From CAVTPU01 sp963736695 (lineage in GTDB: Bacteria; Actinomycetota; Actinomycetes; Mycobacteriales; Micromonosporaceae): a stretch of 64,000 nucleotides of DNA. The notes beneath the pieces were generated by a model. That model was not told the DNA's origin. It did no database searches and worked only from the letters and a program-made list of their open reading frames with translations. The DNA lies in the NCBI GenBank assembly GCA_963736695.1, contig CAVTPU010000004.1, positions 1,426,001 to 1,490,000 on the forward strand. The letters are read 5' to 3'. A program made the translations under genes and the position numbers. Each line of letters starts with the position of its first letter. The stretch's first letter is position 1. Positions 1 to 7,661 of the stretch are shown one piece after another.

Positions 1-273
1 CCCGCCCCCGGCTTTGACGGCATCATCCGCTGTGAGGTCCTCGACCTGCGTGCCCCGGAACTGCTGCGCATCAGCTGGGCCGGCGGGCCCGGCCTTGACA
101 CCACCGTCACATGGCAACTCGTCGCCGAAGGCAGGGGGACTCGCCTATTCCTCACCCACGAAGGATTCGACGACACCGACCCCCACCAGGTCGCTGTCCG
201 ACGGTTGCTCGACGGCGGCTGGCGCAGCAACCTCGCCCGACGCCTCGAACACACGCTCGACACGATGCAATAG
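1..273 (+). CDS. SRPBCC (AHSA1-like) domain protein, C-terminal part
   Basis: The window opens inside this gene: 90 codons in frame 1 run to a TAG. The visible residues show the end of an AHSA1/SRPBCC fold, with a pattern of beta strand (LRISWAGG), strand (TVTWQLVAEG), strand (TRLFLTHEGF) and a long C-terminal helix (GGWRSNLARRLEHTL). In this family the fold binds hydrophobic ligands or acts as a chaperone cofactor, and many actinobacterial copies follow an ArsR regulator. The N-terminus and any partner lie outside the window, so the ligand cannot be inferred. Confidence 0.75.
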   Translation, partial: PAPGFDGIIRCEVLDLRAPELLRISWAGGPGLDTTVTWQLVAEGRGTRLFLTHEGFDDTDPHQVAVRRLLDGGWRSNLARRLEHTLDTMQ

Positions 274-282
274 CATGCTCGC

Positions 283-957
283 GTGGTCTCGAGACGAGTG
301 TGGCGGCACCCGGTATCTCCCCGCATTCCCCACATCATCGAGCCCGCACACCTGCCCGCCCACGCGTTGAGCTCCGAGACCGCCATGGAATGCCTCGCAT
401 ACACGGCACTGGACATGTCCGGATCGGACATCGCCGAACATGTCGAACTCGCCCGCTCTCACATCTCCCGCTGTTCGTTGAGCAAAAGGCGATTCGATCG
501 TACGTCGATCATCGACTGTTCGCTGGAGACGTGCGACCTGTCCAACCTTGAGATGGTTGAGTCGTCGTGGTCGCGCGTCGAGGTCACGGACAGCCGGATC
601 ACCGGAATGACGATCGCCAACGGCACCTTGCGTGACGTGACTGCGGCGGGATGTCAAGGGCCACATAGTTCATTCAGGTTCTCCACACTTCGCGACGTAC
701 GCTTCACGAACTGCGTTTTGCGCGGCGCGGACTTCCTGCAGTGCGCGTTCGATGGCGTGGTCTTCGACGGTTGCGAACTCGACGGCGCCCAGTTTTCCGG
801 GGTTCGCGTGTCGCGGGCACGCTTCACCAACTGCACGCTTTCCGGCATCGGCGGGGTGACGAGCCTCGCCGGCGCCGTCATCTCGGAGGCCGACCTGGCT
901 GGCCTTGCCGGCGTCCTCGCGTCCGCCGTCGGCATCGTCGTGGAGAAGGCTGACTGA
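283..957 (+). CDS. Pentapeptide-repeat protein
   Basis: The 224-residue product is built largely of A(D/N)LxX-like pentapeptide units, for example IIDCSLETCDLSNLEMVESS and FTNCVLRGADFLQCAFDGVV. Such repeats form a right-handed quadrilateral beta helix. Some members (Qnr, MfpA) bind DNA gyrase, but this protein shows no feature that assigns it to that group. The GTG at 283 is the first in-frame start; the first 35 residues are not repeat-like, so the true start may be further in. It stands alone, 10 bp after the SRPBCC gene. Confidence 0.7.
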   Translation: MVSRRVWRHPVSPRIPHIIEPAHLPAHALSSETAMECLAYTALDMSGSDIAEHVELARSHISRCSLSKRRFDRTSIIDCSLETCDLSNLEMVESSWSRVEVTDSRITGMTIANGTLRDVTAAGCQGPHSSFRFSTLRDVRFTNCVLRGADFLQCAFDGVVFDGCELDGAQFSGVRVSRARFTNCTLSGIGGVTSLAGAVISEADLAGLAGVLASAVGIVVEKAD

Positions 958-1170
958 CAAGGCTGCAGCGCCGGTCGAGACATGCCATCGGCTAGCATCG
1001 CTGTCGTGGCGATAGGTGCGACGGCGGTGGTGGGCTGGCGCGTTGGCCGTGGTGTTTGCTATCGCCACACTGGGCAGCTTCGTCCTATTCGGATTCATCA
1101 TGCTGAACCCTTACGAATAGCCGCGCTGAACGTCAGCCTGCGGCGGCTCGGACCTGAGTGGAGGAGACGC

Positions 1171-1638
1171 GTGCCCGACTACATTCGATGGCTGCGAGCC
1201 CGAGTTGGACCGGACCCCATTCAGCTCAACTTCGCAGCCGCATGCATTCGAGATGGCGACCAGGTGCTTCTGCAATTGCGAGCGGACCACCACCGGTGGG
1301 GGTTTCCCGGCGGAGGCATCGAGCTGGGCGAGTCCGCCGAAGAGGCGGTGATCCGCGAGGCACGTGAGGAGACCGGTCTCGTCGTACGGATAGAGAATCT
1401 TCTTGGTGTCTACACCAAATATGAGCACGTCTATCCCAATGGCGACGCGGCCCAGCCGATCACCGTCTTCTTCCGATGCCTGCCGGTGAGCGGTCGTCTG
1501 GGTGGCGATCAACTCGATGACTCGGAGACCCTTGGCCTGCGGTATTTTCCGCTCGACCGGATGCCGCCGCTGCTCAACCAGCAACACGAGGATGCCCTGA
1601 CCGACCTGCGTGCCGGCCGGGTCGGCGTCTTCCGCTAA
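1171..1638 (+). CDS. Nudix hydrolase
   Basis: A complete Nudix box is visible: GGGIELGESAEEA followed by REAREETGL, matching G-x5-E-x7-REUxEExGU, which binds Mg2+ and hydrolyses nucleoside diphosphates linked to another moiety. The frame is open from 982, but the GTG at 1171 is chosen because GGAGGAG stands 6-8 bp upstream and the family fold begins shortly after (IQLNFAAACIRDGDQ). The upstream residues are not Nudix-like. The 3' end overlaps the convergent NADAR gene by 4 bp. The substrate cannot be deduced. Confidence 0.85.
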   Translation: MPDYIRWLRARVGPDPIQLNFAAACIRDGDQVLLQLRADHHRWGFPGGGIELGESAEEAVIREAREETGLVVRIENLLGVYTKYEHVYPNGDAAQPITVFFRCLPVSGRLGGDQLDDSETLGLRYFPLDRMPPLLNQQHEDALTDLRAGRVGVFR

Positions 1639-2111
1639 GCGATGCACCCTGCAGTGCCGGTCTCCTGGGCGAAATCGGCGCGCAGTCGCGTGCGGGTGCT
1701 CATGAGGATCCGGCCGAGCATGTTCTTGCCGTTGCCGTTTCGGCCGCGTCCCCAATAGTGGTCGCTGCCGGTGTCCTCGACGATGACTGCATCGCCGGTG
1801 GCCAGCAGCACGGCGCGAATGTCAGCGTGGGTTATAAACTTGTCCGCGACGGCCCGGCGCATCACGTCGTCCTTGACTCGATCCCAGTCTCGACGCAGCG
1901 GTCGCGCCCGGTCGCGCCCCAACTCGGCCGCGCGCAACGGGGTGGACGCGCGACGAACGAGATCGGCGTGGCGAGTGCCGACAAACTTCTGCGCCTGAAA
2001 GTAGTGTTCGGCGGTGGGCCACGAGTGGCCATCAAGATCGAACCCGTGAGCGGAGAAGTTGGAGAAACAGCCGTATGGAACCTCGTCGGCGCCGTAGAAA
2101 TAGATCGTCAC
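1635..2111 (-). CDS. NADAR (YbiA-like) family protein
   Basis: The 158-residue product is a full-length NADAR domain. It shows the N-terminal YGCFSNFSAHGFDLDG and WPTAEHYFQAQKF motifs and the C-terminal DHYWGRGRNGNGKNMLGRIL motif. Members act on ADP-ribose or related N-glycosidic substrates: YbiA/RibX clears riboflavin intermediates, and other members remove ADP-ribose from DNA beside DarT toxins. No DarT-like gene is adjacent. The neighbour, convergent and overlapping by 4 bp, is a Nudix hydrolase, another family acting on ADP-ribose-type compounds, which hints at a shared substrate but does not prove it. Confidence 0.88.
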   Translation of the reverse strand: MTIYFYGADEVPYGCFSNFSAHGFDLDGHSWPTAEHYFQAQKFVGTRHADLVRRASTPLRAAELGRDRARPLRRDWDRVKDDVMRRAVADKFITHADIRAVLLATGDAVIVEDTGSDHYWGRGRNGNGKNMLGRILMSTRTRLRADFAQETGTAGCIA

Positions 2112-2226
2112 GTGGGCCTCAAAACAGTTTGGGTGTCAGCACCTTGCCACACGTTTCGCTTGTCACACCAACGGGTTTTCTGAAAGCGACGTAGTTGCTG
2201 ATGCGACCTCCGTTGGGGTGGGATAG

Positions 2227-2757
2227 ATGGAACAAGTGCTCGAAGTGACCTTGAGACCCCTGAGCTTGCCGGACGCCGAGGTAATCGCACAGTGGGCCGC
2301 TGATCCGGAGTTCTGTCGGCAGGCCGATTGGTCCAGCGGAGTGTCCCTCGAAGAGCGTCGACGGCGCAACCGGGCGCTGATTCAGTCTCCACCCTCCCAG
2401 TTGATCAGACTCGGCGCCGTTCACGACGGTGTGTTGATTGGCTATGTCGATCTTCACGGCGACGAACCCGAACGACGCGAACTCGGCTTCGTCATCGGCG
2501 AGCGCCACCGCTGGGGCCGAGGGCTCGGCGGGTTGGCGGCGGCCGCTGGCCTCGACTTCGGATTTGACCGACTCGGATTGCGGCTGATCTGGGCTGAGGC
2601 CTTGGACGCCAACCCACGCTCGATCAGTGTTCTTCGACGCCTTGGCATGGCGGAGACCGGCAGAGGCGCCGACGTGGTGTTTCTTGGCCGCCCCACCCAC
2701 CACCGTCAGTTCGCGATCACGGCGGTGGAATGGGCTGCGATCAAGACACCCCGATGA
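2227..2757 (+). CDS. GNAT family N-acetyltransferase (RimJ/RimL type)
   Basis: This 176-residue protein has the GNAT order: strand VTLRPLSLPDAEVIAQW, VLIGYVDLHG, the acetyl-CoA-binding segment ELGFVIGERHRWGRGLGG, and NPRSISVLRRLGMAETGR. These are typical of RimJ/RimL-type acetyltransferases that modify protein N-termini or small amines with acetyl-CoA. The ATG at 2227 is preceded by GGTGGGAT. The beginning of this gene (around 2265-2295) recurs as a broken copy at 5147-5180, showing that the gene took part in the local duplication. Confidence 0.85.
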   Translation: MEQVLEVTLRPLSLPDAEVIAQWAADPEFCRQADWSSGVSLEERRRRNRALIQSPPSQLIRLGAVHDGVLIGYVDLHGDEPERRELGFVIGERHRWGRGLGGLAAAAGLDFGFDRLGLRLIWAEALDANPRSISVLRRLGMAETGRGADVVFLGRPTHHRQFAITAVEWAAIKTPR

Positions 2758-2819
2758 TCGTACGTGGAGTGTGGTTGAAAGCCGATGTGCTCGTACGAGT
2801 AGTGAGGTCTTGAACCGTT

Positions 2820-2839
2820 CCTCCCTCTCACGGGGGAGG
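2820..2839 (+). terminator. Hairpin followed by T-rich run, copy A
   Basis: CCTCCC and GGGAGG arms enclose a short loop and are followed by TGTTTT, which looks like a weak intrinsic terminator for the GNAT gene. It sits inside a block of about 90 bp (from 2781) repeated almost exactly at 5187-5280. Confidence 0.45.
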
Positions 2840-2888
2840 TGTTTTCGCTGGTAAATCCCCATCGTCCGGGAGGCACGAGCCGCCGAGG

Positions 2889-3029
2889 CATTGGGGTTCG
2901 CCCACCTCGCCGCAGTCACGGCGGTCGCCTTGTCCCGGCACCGGATCGGGCTGGCCACCGTACTGGCCACTGTTTCCTGGGCGCTCTCCCCCATCGCCGG
3001 AACGATGGCGTGGGGCTGGTGGCTCGCCG
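2889..3029 (+). pseudogene. Fragment of the membrane-bound LuxR gene
   Basis: About 140 bp match 5563-5703 of the intact LuxR-type regulator at roughly 95 percent by eye and encode the same transmembrane stretch (LGFAHLAAVTAVALSRHRIG). The N-terminal part, the rest of the membrane domain and the DNA-binding domain are missing. It is a relic of a local duplication with no plausible start and no helix-turn-helix. Confidence 0.8.
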
Positions 3030-3049
3030 ACGACCGTCCTAACTCGGAT

Positions 3050-3250
3050 GACCGTCGGGAAGAAACGCAGTTCGTCGATCCCCATCCGATGGGATGCTTC
3101 GAGCTCAGACGTCAACGGATTGCTGTCCAAGCCGAGCCTGATGAGGGGTGTGGTCTCGATCGAGTCCGGCACACTTGCCCATCTCAGACGCGACCGATTC
3201 AGAGACGCCGCAATGATCCTGACTGCCTCCGCAATTCGTTACTCCACATC
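3050..3250 (-). pseudogene. Collapsed copy of the leucine-rich-repeat gene
   Basis: Read on the minus strand, this piece joins the N-terminal cap (SLNRSRLRWASVPDSIE, compare SLNLSKTGLTELPDSIG) directly to the C-terminal cap (LDSNPLTSELEASHRMGIDE, compare LGDNPLAPELEAAYQMGLDE) of the adjacent intact gene. All middle repeats are missing, as expected from recombination between the first and last repeat units. It then runs into the LuxR relic. Confidence 0.8.
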
Positions 3251-3351
3251 GGACACGATTCGGCCGACGCATCGCGAAACCACAAGGCTGACTAAAGCCG
3301 ACCCATACGGCTCTGAACGAACGGTCCTCATGCATTTAGTTGGATCTTCAC

Positions 3352-4644
3352 TCAGACGCTGTTGTCCGGAGACCGGTTCTGACGGGTCAGGAAGGAACGC
3401 AGTTCGTCGAGACCCATCTGGTAGGCGGCTTCAAGCTCAGGAGCCAGCGGGTTGTCCCCAAGGTAAAGGCTTGTCAGGGCGGTGAGATTCCCGATCGAGT
3501 CCGGCAACACCGTTAACTGGTTGCCGTAAAGGGTGAGCCAGACAAGGCCGGTCAGGTCCCCGATCCAATCCGGCAACACCGACAACTGGTTTTGACTCAA
3601 TCCGAGCCTCGTAAGGAAGGTGAGATTTCCAATCGCATCCGGCAACACCGACAAATGGTTGTCGCTCAGATGGAGTTCGGCAAGAGCAGTCAGGCGACCG
3701 ATCGAGTCCGGCAACACCGTCAACTGATTGCCGTCTAGATTGAGCCTGGCGAGTGAAGTCAAGTTACCGACCGTGTCCGGCAACACCGTCAGCTCGTTTT
3801 GACTCAAATTGAGCTCCTTAAGGAAGGTGAGATCCCCAATCGCATCCGGCAACGCCACCAACCGGTTCCAGCCCAGAGAGAGTTCGGCAAGAGCAGCCAG
3901 GCGACCGATCGAGTCCGGCAACACCGTCAACTGATTGCGGTCCAGAATGAGTCTGGTGAGTGAAGTCAAGTTACCGATCGAGTCCGGCAACACCGTCAGC
4001 CGGTTATGACACAAATCGAGCATCGTAAGGAGGGTCAGATTCCCAATCGCATCCGGCAACACCGCCAACCGGTTCCAGCCCAGAGAGAGTCCGGCAAGAG
4101 CAGTCAGACGACCGATCGAGTCCGGCAGCACCACCAACTGGTTGTGATACAGGCCGAGAAAGTTGAGGGAGGTAAGATTCCCGATCCAATCCGGCAACTC
4201 CGACAGCCGGTTATGACTCAAATTGAGCGTCGTGAGGGAGGTAAGGTTCCCGATCGCATCCGGCAACTCCGACAAACGATTGCCGCTCAGTTGGAGGCTG
4301 GTGAGTGAGGTAAGGTTCCCGATCGCATCCGGCAACACCGTCAGCTGATTGTCAAATAGGCGGAGGCTCGTGAGAGAGGTAAGGTTCCCGATCGCATCCG
4401 GCAACACCGTCAACTGATTGCATTGTAGGCGGAGGCTCGTGAGAGAGGTAAGGTTCCCGATCGCATCCGGCAACACCGTCAACTGATTGCCGGACAGATC
4501 GAGCGTGGTGAGGGCGGTCAGGTCTCCAATTGAATCCGGCAACTCCGTCAGCCCCGTTTTGGACAGATTCAGAGACGTCGCCTTGGTCCTAGCCGCCTCC
4601 GCTATGAGTAACTCCATATCGGGCACGTTTACGCCCATCCTCAC
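3352..4644 (-). CDS. Leucine-rich-repeat protein
   Basis: The 430-residue product is almost entirely 23-residue leucine-rich repeats with the consensus LTxLTxLxLxxNxLxxLPDxIGN. I count about 17 including the two caps. The N-terminal cap is MELLIAEAARTKATSLNLS and the C-terminal end is LDELRSFLTRQNRS. The repeats resemble those of bacterial Roco proteins, where a similar C-terminal helix precedes the GTPase domain, but no Roc or COR domain follows. No signal peptide is visible, so it is probably an intracellular binding scaffold. Several repeats are nearly identical at DNA level, which suggests recent expansion. A collapsed copy lies immediately downstream (3050-3250). Confidence 0.85.
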   Translation of the reverse strand: MRMGVNVPDMELLIAEAARTKATSLNLSKTGLTELPDSIGDLTALTTLDLSGNQLTVLPDAIGNLTSLTSLRLQCNQLTVLPDAIGNLTSLTSLRLFDNQLTVLPDAIGNLTSLTSLQLSGNRLSELPDAIGNLTSLTTLNLSHNRLSELPDWIGNLTSLNFLGLYHNQLVVLPDSIGRLTALAGLSLGWNRLAVLPDAIGNLTLLTMLDLCHNRLTVLPDSIGNLTSLTRLILDRNQLTVLPDSIGRLAALAELSLGWNRLVALPDAIGDLTFLKELNLSQNELTVLPDTVGNLTSLARLNLDGNQLTVLPDSIGRLTALAELHLSDNHLSVLPDAIGNLTFLTRLGLSQNQLSVLPDWIGDLTGLVWLTLYGNQLTVLPDSIGNLTALTSLYLGDNPLAPELEAAYQMGLDELRSFLTRQNRSPDNSV

Positions 4645-4889
4645 AATGATCTGCTATCGGACACGATTAGGTCGACGCAATAGTAGTCTGTACGGCGACG
4701 CAGGCACCCGTGGCCCCGCGCATCGCGAGGCCACAAGACTTGCCAAAGGTCGACTCGGACGACTTCAACCTGGCGCACCAACGACACCAAACGAACCTCA
4801 TATATAAAATTCGATGTTTGCTCAGAGGATGGTTCGTGGCGCTATGTCCATTTTGGATTTGGCGGTGTGTGCTAGAGGTCCTAACCACT

Positions 4890-5130
4890 GGGCTATGCAA
4901 CGGTGTTCGGGGCGAGCGTGAACAGGCCCGGCTGTGTTTCGGTGAGGAAATAGCGGGCGACGAGGCGTTTTGGTTTGGCTCGGATGTTCTCGCCTATCTT
5001 TGACGGTGATGCCGCGGTCGAATGCGAGGCAGACGTCACTGGCGCGCATGCTGTTTGGGGTGGCGGTGAACGCGGTGAGGATCTTCTGGTAGGCGATGCC
5101 GGTGATGGTTGTGTCGACGGTTGTCGACGC
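4890..5130 (-). pseudogene. Frameshifted remnant of an unrecognised protein
   Basis: On the minus strand the frame reads ILTAFTATPNSMRASDVCLA and FDRGITVKD, then needs a shift to continue as IRAKPKRLVARYFLTETQPG LFTLAP. This resembles a winged-helix-like C-terminal segment found near actinobacterial transposases, but I cannot name the family with certainty. There is no start codon in a sensible place. The rest of the interval 4645-5146 shows no gene beyond short stretches similar to the 3249-3300 duplication. Confidence 0.45.
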
Positions 5131-5146
5131 TTCGGTCTGAACCTGC

Positions 5147-5180
5147 CGGACGCCTAGTTGATCGCACAGTGGGCTGGTGC
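5147..5180 (+). pseudogene. Fragment of the GNAT gene start
   Basis: The bases around CTGCCGGACGCC and ATCGCACAGTGGGCT match 2265-2297 inside the GNAT gene, with an in-frame TAG introduced by substitution. The rest of the gene is deleted, so the fragment joins directly to the duplicated hairpin block. It shows that the upstream GNAT-hairpin-LuxR order was duplicated as a unit. Confidence 0.7.
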
Positions 5181-5230
5181 GTGATGGGAAACCCGATGCG
5201 CTCGTACGAGTAGTGAGGTCTTGAACCGTT

Positions 5231-5250
5231 CCTCCCTCTCACGGGGGAGG
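5231..5250 (+). terminator. Hairpin followed by T-rich run, copy B
   Basis: This is the same CCTCCC/GGGAGG hairpin and TGTTTT tail as at 2820-2839. Here it lies 56 bp upstream of the LuxR-type gene, so it may act as a leader hairpin or attenuator, or simply be the leftover terminator of the lost GNAT copy. Confidence 0.4.
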
Positions 5251-5306
5251 TGTTTTCGCTGGTAAATCCCCGTTATCTGGGAGGCGTGCACCATCGGAGT
5301 GCTGTC

Positions 5307-6296
5307 ATGCTCACGGTCATGACGAACCCAGACTCTCTACGTTCACAGGCAGGCGCTGCACCATCGGGCGCCGTATCGGCGGGCGCCGTATCGGCGGGCG
5401 CTGTATCGGCGGGCGCTGTATCGGCGGGCGCTGTGTCGTCGTGGGCTGCTCCGCTGGTGCTCGCGTGCGGCGTGGGCGTCTTGCTCCTCGCGACTCCGTC
5501 ACAGCAGGCTGAGGTCTCCGGAATCGTGATGACGGGCGTCGGCGGCATTGGTCCCGTTGTGTTGGGGTTCGCCCACCTCGCCGCAGTCATGGCGGTCGCC
5601 TTGTCCCGGCACCGGATCGGGCTGGCCACCGTGCTGGCCACCGTTGCCTGGGCGCTCTCCCCCATCGCCGGAACGATGGCGTGGGGCTGGTGGCTCGCCG
5701 GGCTGGCGGTGCTCGGGGTAGCGATCTTCGACGGTGAGCGCCGACGCGCACTGTGGATCGCGGCACTGGTGGTCGCCTTGGCGGTGACCTATTGCACCAG
5801 TGGAGTGTCGTGGAGCGTGCCGTTCGCCGGGCCTGTCGAATTGCGGAGCTATGACCCTAATCGGTGGCTCGACGACCTGAGATTGTCCTATGTGGCGGCA
5901 TACCTGGGTGCTGTCGGAGCCACGGTGACGGTCGCTATGTTCGCCGGAAATGCGGTTCGCTCGCACAAGGCTCGGGCAGTCACGACAGTCACGGCATTCA
6001 TGGCAACGTCGCCGGCCGAACGGACCCCATCAGGGCCGTGGGCCCAGCGGATCGCCACGCTCACCCGCCGCGAGCGGCAGGTTCTGCTCACCGCCGCCCG
6101 GGGTCTCTCCAATGCCGAAATCGCGGCTGAACTGGTCATCGGTGAGGAGACGGTGAAAAGCCACATCTCCGAAGTGCTCCGCAAACTCGGCTGCCGCGAC
6201 CGAGTGCAGGCCATCATCGCGGCCTACGAATCGGGCCTCATCACACCTGAATCCGAGCGGTCCGGCTTGCAGGCGACGGGCATAGTGGGTCAGTGA
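5307..6296 (+). CDS. Membrane-anchored LuxR-type transcriptional regulator
   Basis: The N-terminal part carries several hydrophobic segments (LVLACGVGVLLLA, GGIGPVVLGFAHLAAVMAVA, ATVLATVAWALSPIAG, WIAALVVALAVTY, and one near AYLGAVGATVTVAMFAG). The C-terminal 65 residues form a LuxR/NarL helix-turn-helix (LTRRERQVLLTAARGLSNAE, VKSHISEVLRKLGCRDR). It probably senses a membrane or envelope signal and binds DNA directly. ATG 5307 is preferred because GGAG lies 9 bp upstream; the GTG at 5250 lies within a hairpin. Five GAVSA repeats follow the start. The last 4 bases overlap the next gene (GTGA), so the two are likely co-translated. Confidence 0.8.
   Translation: MLTVMTNPDSLRSQAGAAPSGAVSAGAVSAGAVSAGAVSAGAVSSWAAPLVLACGVGVLLLATPSQQAEVSGIVMTGVGGIGPVVLGFAHLAAVMAVALSRHRIGLATVLATVAWALSPIAGTMAWGWWLAGLAVLGVAIFDGERRRALWIAALVVALAVTYCTSGVSWSVPFAGPVELRSYDPNRWLDDLRLSYVAAYLGAVGATVTVAMFAGNAVRSHKARAVTTVTAFMATSPAERTPSGPWAQRIATLTRRERQVLLTAARGLSNAEIAAELVIGEETVKSHISEVLRKLGCRDRVQAIIAAYESGLITPESERSGLQATGIVGQ
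5367..5441 (+). repeat. Five tandem 15-bp repeats in the luxR-type gene
   Basis: The unit GGCGCYGTATCGGCG occurs five times head to tail, the last with changes, and encodes the pentapeptide GAVSA. Because it is a multiple of three, copy-number change would alter the length of the N-terminal linker without breaking the frame. Confidence 0.9.
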
Positions 6297-6886
6297 CCGC
6301 TCGACGACGCTTCAGCCCCGAGGATAGACAGTCGGCGGTGCAGCGTGTCCGCGAGACCGGCCGGACGTCGAAGGCCGTCGCGACCGAGTTGGGCATCAAT
6401 CCTCGTACGTTGGCTAGTTGGGTTCGCGCCGACGACATCGAGCGTCGTGGCCAGGCATGGGTGCGGCGGGTGCGGCCGCACTTCGACTTCCTGACGGACC
6501 ACGGCTTCCGGCTTGATGGCGTGAGTGCCGAGCACTGGTGGGCCGTGACGGTCACCTATCGGTCGACCGTCAGCGCCGTCGACGTGTCGCTGAGCTCTGA
6601 ATTTCAACGGGTCGAGCTGTCGCTGGTGCGGCTGGTCGATACAGTCGGGGAGATCGCTCCTATCAACACCTTTCTGGCGGACTGGTTGTTGACGTTGCGC
6701 GCGGATCCCTCGCAACAGCCGGGGCGGGGCTTGGACGACTCCAGTGTGGAGGCCCAACTCGCCTTCTGGGCGGCGGCGTTGCGCGAACACGGCGCGGACT
6801 TCCTCGATGGCGACTTCGCCGTGCTTGACCAACTTGAACACCTGATCCGCGACAACATCCGTCGGCACCACCGGCTCGCGAGGTGA
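6293..6886 (+). CDS. Protein with transposase-like HTH fused to an unknown domain
   Basis: Residues 1-50 (RFSPEDRQSAVQRVRETGRT, KAVATELGINPRTLASWVRA) look like the IS3/Tn3-type transposase helix-turn-helix. The remaining 145 residues do not look like a transposase and I do not recognise them. Two stretches stand out: the strand-like FDFLTDHGFRLDGVSAEHWW and the helical FWAAALREHGADFLDGDF. The GTG start overlaps the stop of the LuxR-type gene by 4 bp, suggesting co-expression with it. It is probably a domesticated DNA-binding protein, and no terminal inverted repeats were noticed. Confidence 0.6.
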   Translation: MTARRRFSPEDRQSAVQRVRETGRTSKAVATELGINPRTLASWVRADDIERRGQAWVRRVRPHFDFLTDHGFRLDGVSAEHWWAVTVTYRSTVSAVDVSLSSEFQRVELSLVRLVDTVGEIAPINTFLADWLLTLRADPSQQPGRGLDDSSVEAQLAFWAAALREHGADFLDGDFAVLDQLEHLIRDNIRRHHRLAR

Positions 6887-6909
6887 CAACCGTTGTCGAC
6901 GCGGGGTCG

Positions 6910-6915
6910 TATATT
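6910..6915 (+). promoter_or_regulatory. Candidate -10 element of a leaderless transcript
   Basis: TATATT lies 6 bases before the GTG at 6922, the spacing expected for a leaderless actinobacterial transcript starting at the start codon. No convincing -35 was found at standard distance. Confidence 0.4.
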
Positions 6916-6921
6916 GCTGCC

Positions 6922-7449
6922 GTGACCGACACCTCGACCACTCCGGCCAAGAACCGCACGCAGACCGTCGCGCTTGTTCTGGCATCGATGAGCCTCGTGC
7001 TGTCGTTGATTGCCTGCGTCATCGTCGGCATCGTCGCGTGGTCAACCAGCGACGACCCGCTGCCCGTTCAATCCAAACCACAGGTGGCCAGCGCCTCGCA
7101 GGTTGAGGCCGTCGCGCATGTGACTCTTCCACCCGGGACGGTCTTTCTCGCCGGCGCTTATAGCAACGGCCTCGAGACCCGCCTGTCGGCCAAATTCCGC
7201 ATCCCCCGCACCGCACTCGACGCCTTCATCGCGGCCGGCGCATTCACGACGGATCTGACGCCCGGGCTCCGAGCCGTCACCAACACAGACGACGTCGGCG
7301 GCGGCAACCTGTGGCACCCAGACGCGGCGAAGTCGGTCTCCGGTCTCAAAGAACAACAGCCAACCCCCGATGGTACGCGCCGATCGGTGCTGCTCGATCT
7401 CGACGCTCCGGACGCCATCACCGTCTACCTCTATGCCGGGCGCAACTGA
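6922..7449 (+). CDS. Single-pass membrane protein of unknown function
   Basis: The 175-residue product starts with a short cytoplasmic tail (VTDTSTTPAKNRTQT) and one transmembrane helix (VALVLASMSLVLSLIACVIV), followed by an extracellular domain with no family I recognise. The frame is open from GTG 6883, but GTG 6922 is chosen because TATATT stands 6 bp before it. Its last 80 bp plus the downstream sequence are copied at 8452-8615. Confidence 0.6.
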   Translation: MTDTSTTPAKNRTQTVALVLASMSLVLSLIACVIVGIVAWSTSDDPLPVQSKPQVASASQVEAVAHVTLPPGTVFLAGAYSNGLETRLSAKFRIPRTALDAFIAAGAFTTDLTPGLRAVTNTDDVGGGNLWHPDAAKSVSGLKEQQPTPDGTRRSVLLDLDAPDAITVYLYAGRN

Positions 7450-7532
7450 CAACCGGCTCGCGAGATGACGACGGAAAGCGCCGCCGGTTATGAGGCGAGC
7501 GGGAATTCGGCGTACGTGCTGGTGCCTGTGAT
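7369..7532 (+). repeat. 164-bp direct repeat, copy A
   Basis: This block holds the last 27 codons of the membrane-protein gene and about 80 bp after its stop. It matches 8452-8615 with only scattered substitutions and one 1-base deletion in the second copy. Confidence 0.9.
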
Positions 7533-7588
7533 TTTGATGGAACTGTCGACATCGTGAAGGAGACAGTGGTTCGGCGTCCTATATGGAA

Positions 7589-7635
7589 TCGTCCCTCAAC
7601 CGTCGGACTCGGCATGTCCGGCGGTCGAGGGACGA
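7589..7635. terminator. Strong hairpin between convergent genes
   Basis: TCGTCCCTCAACCG pairs with CGGTCGAGGGACGA around an inner stem CGGAC/GTCCG. It lies between the 3' ends of the plus-strand membrane-protein gene and the minus-strand lipoprotein gene and can serve both. Confidence 0.7.
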
Positions 7636-7661
7636 CTCCTAGCCCCGCGAAGGGCCGCTAG

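Noticed and set aside
5231..5250. Riboswitch or T-box upstream of the LuxR-type gene
   Set aside because: Only a simple short hairpin exists and it is a duplicated terminator-like block; no conserved aptamer features were visible.
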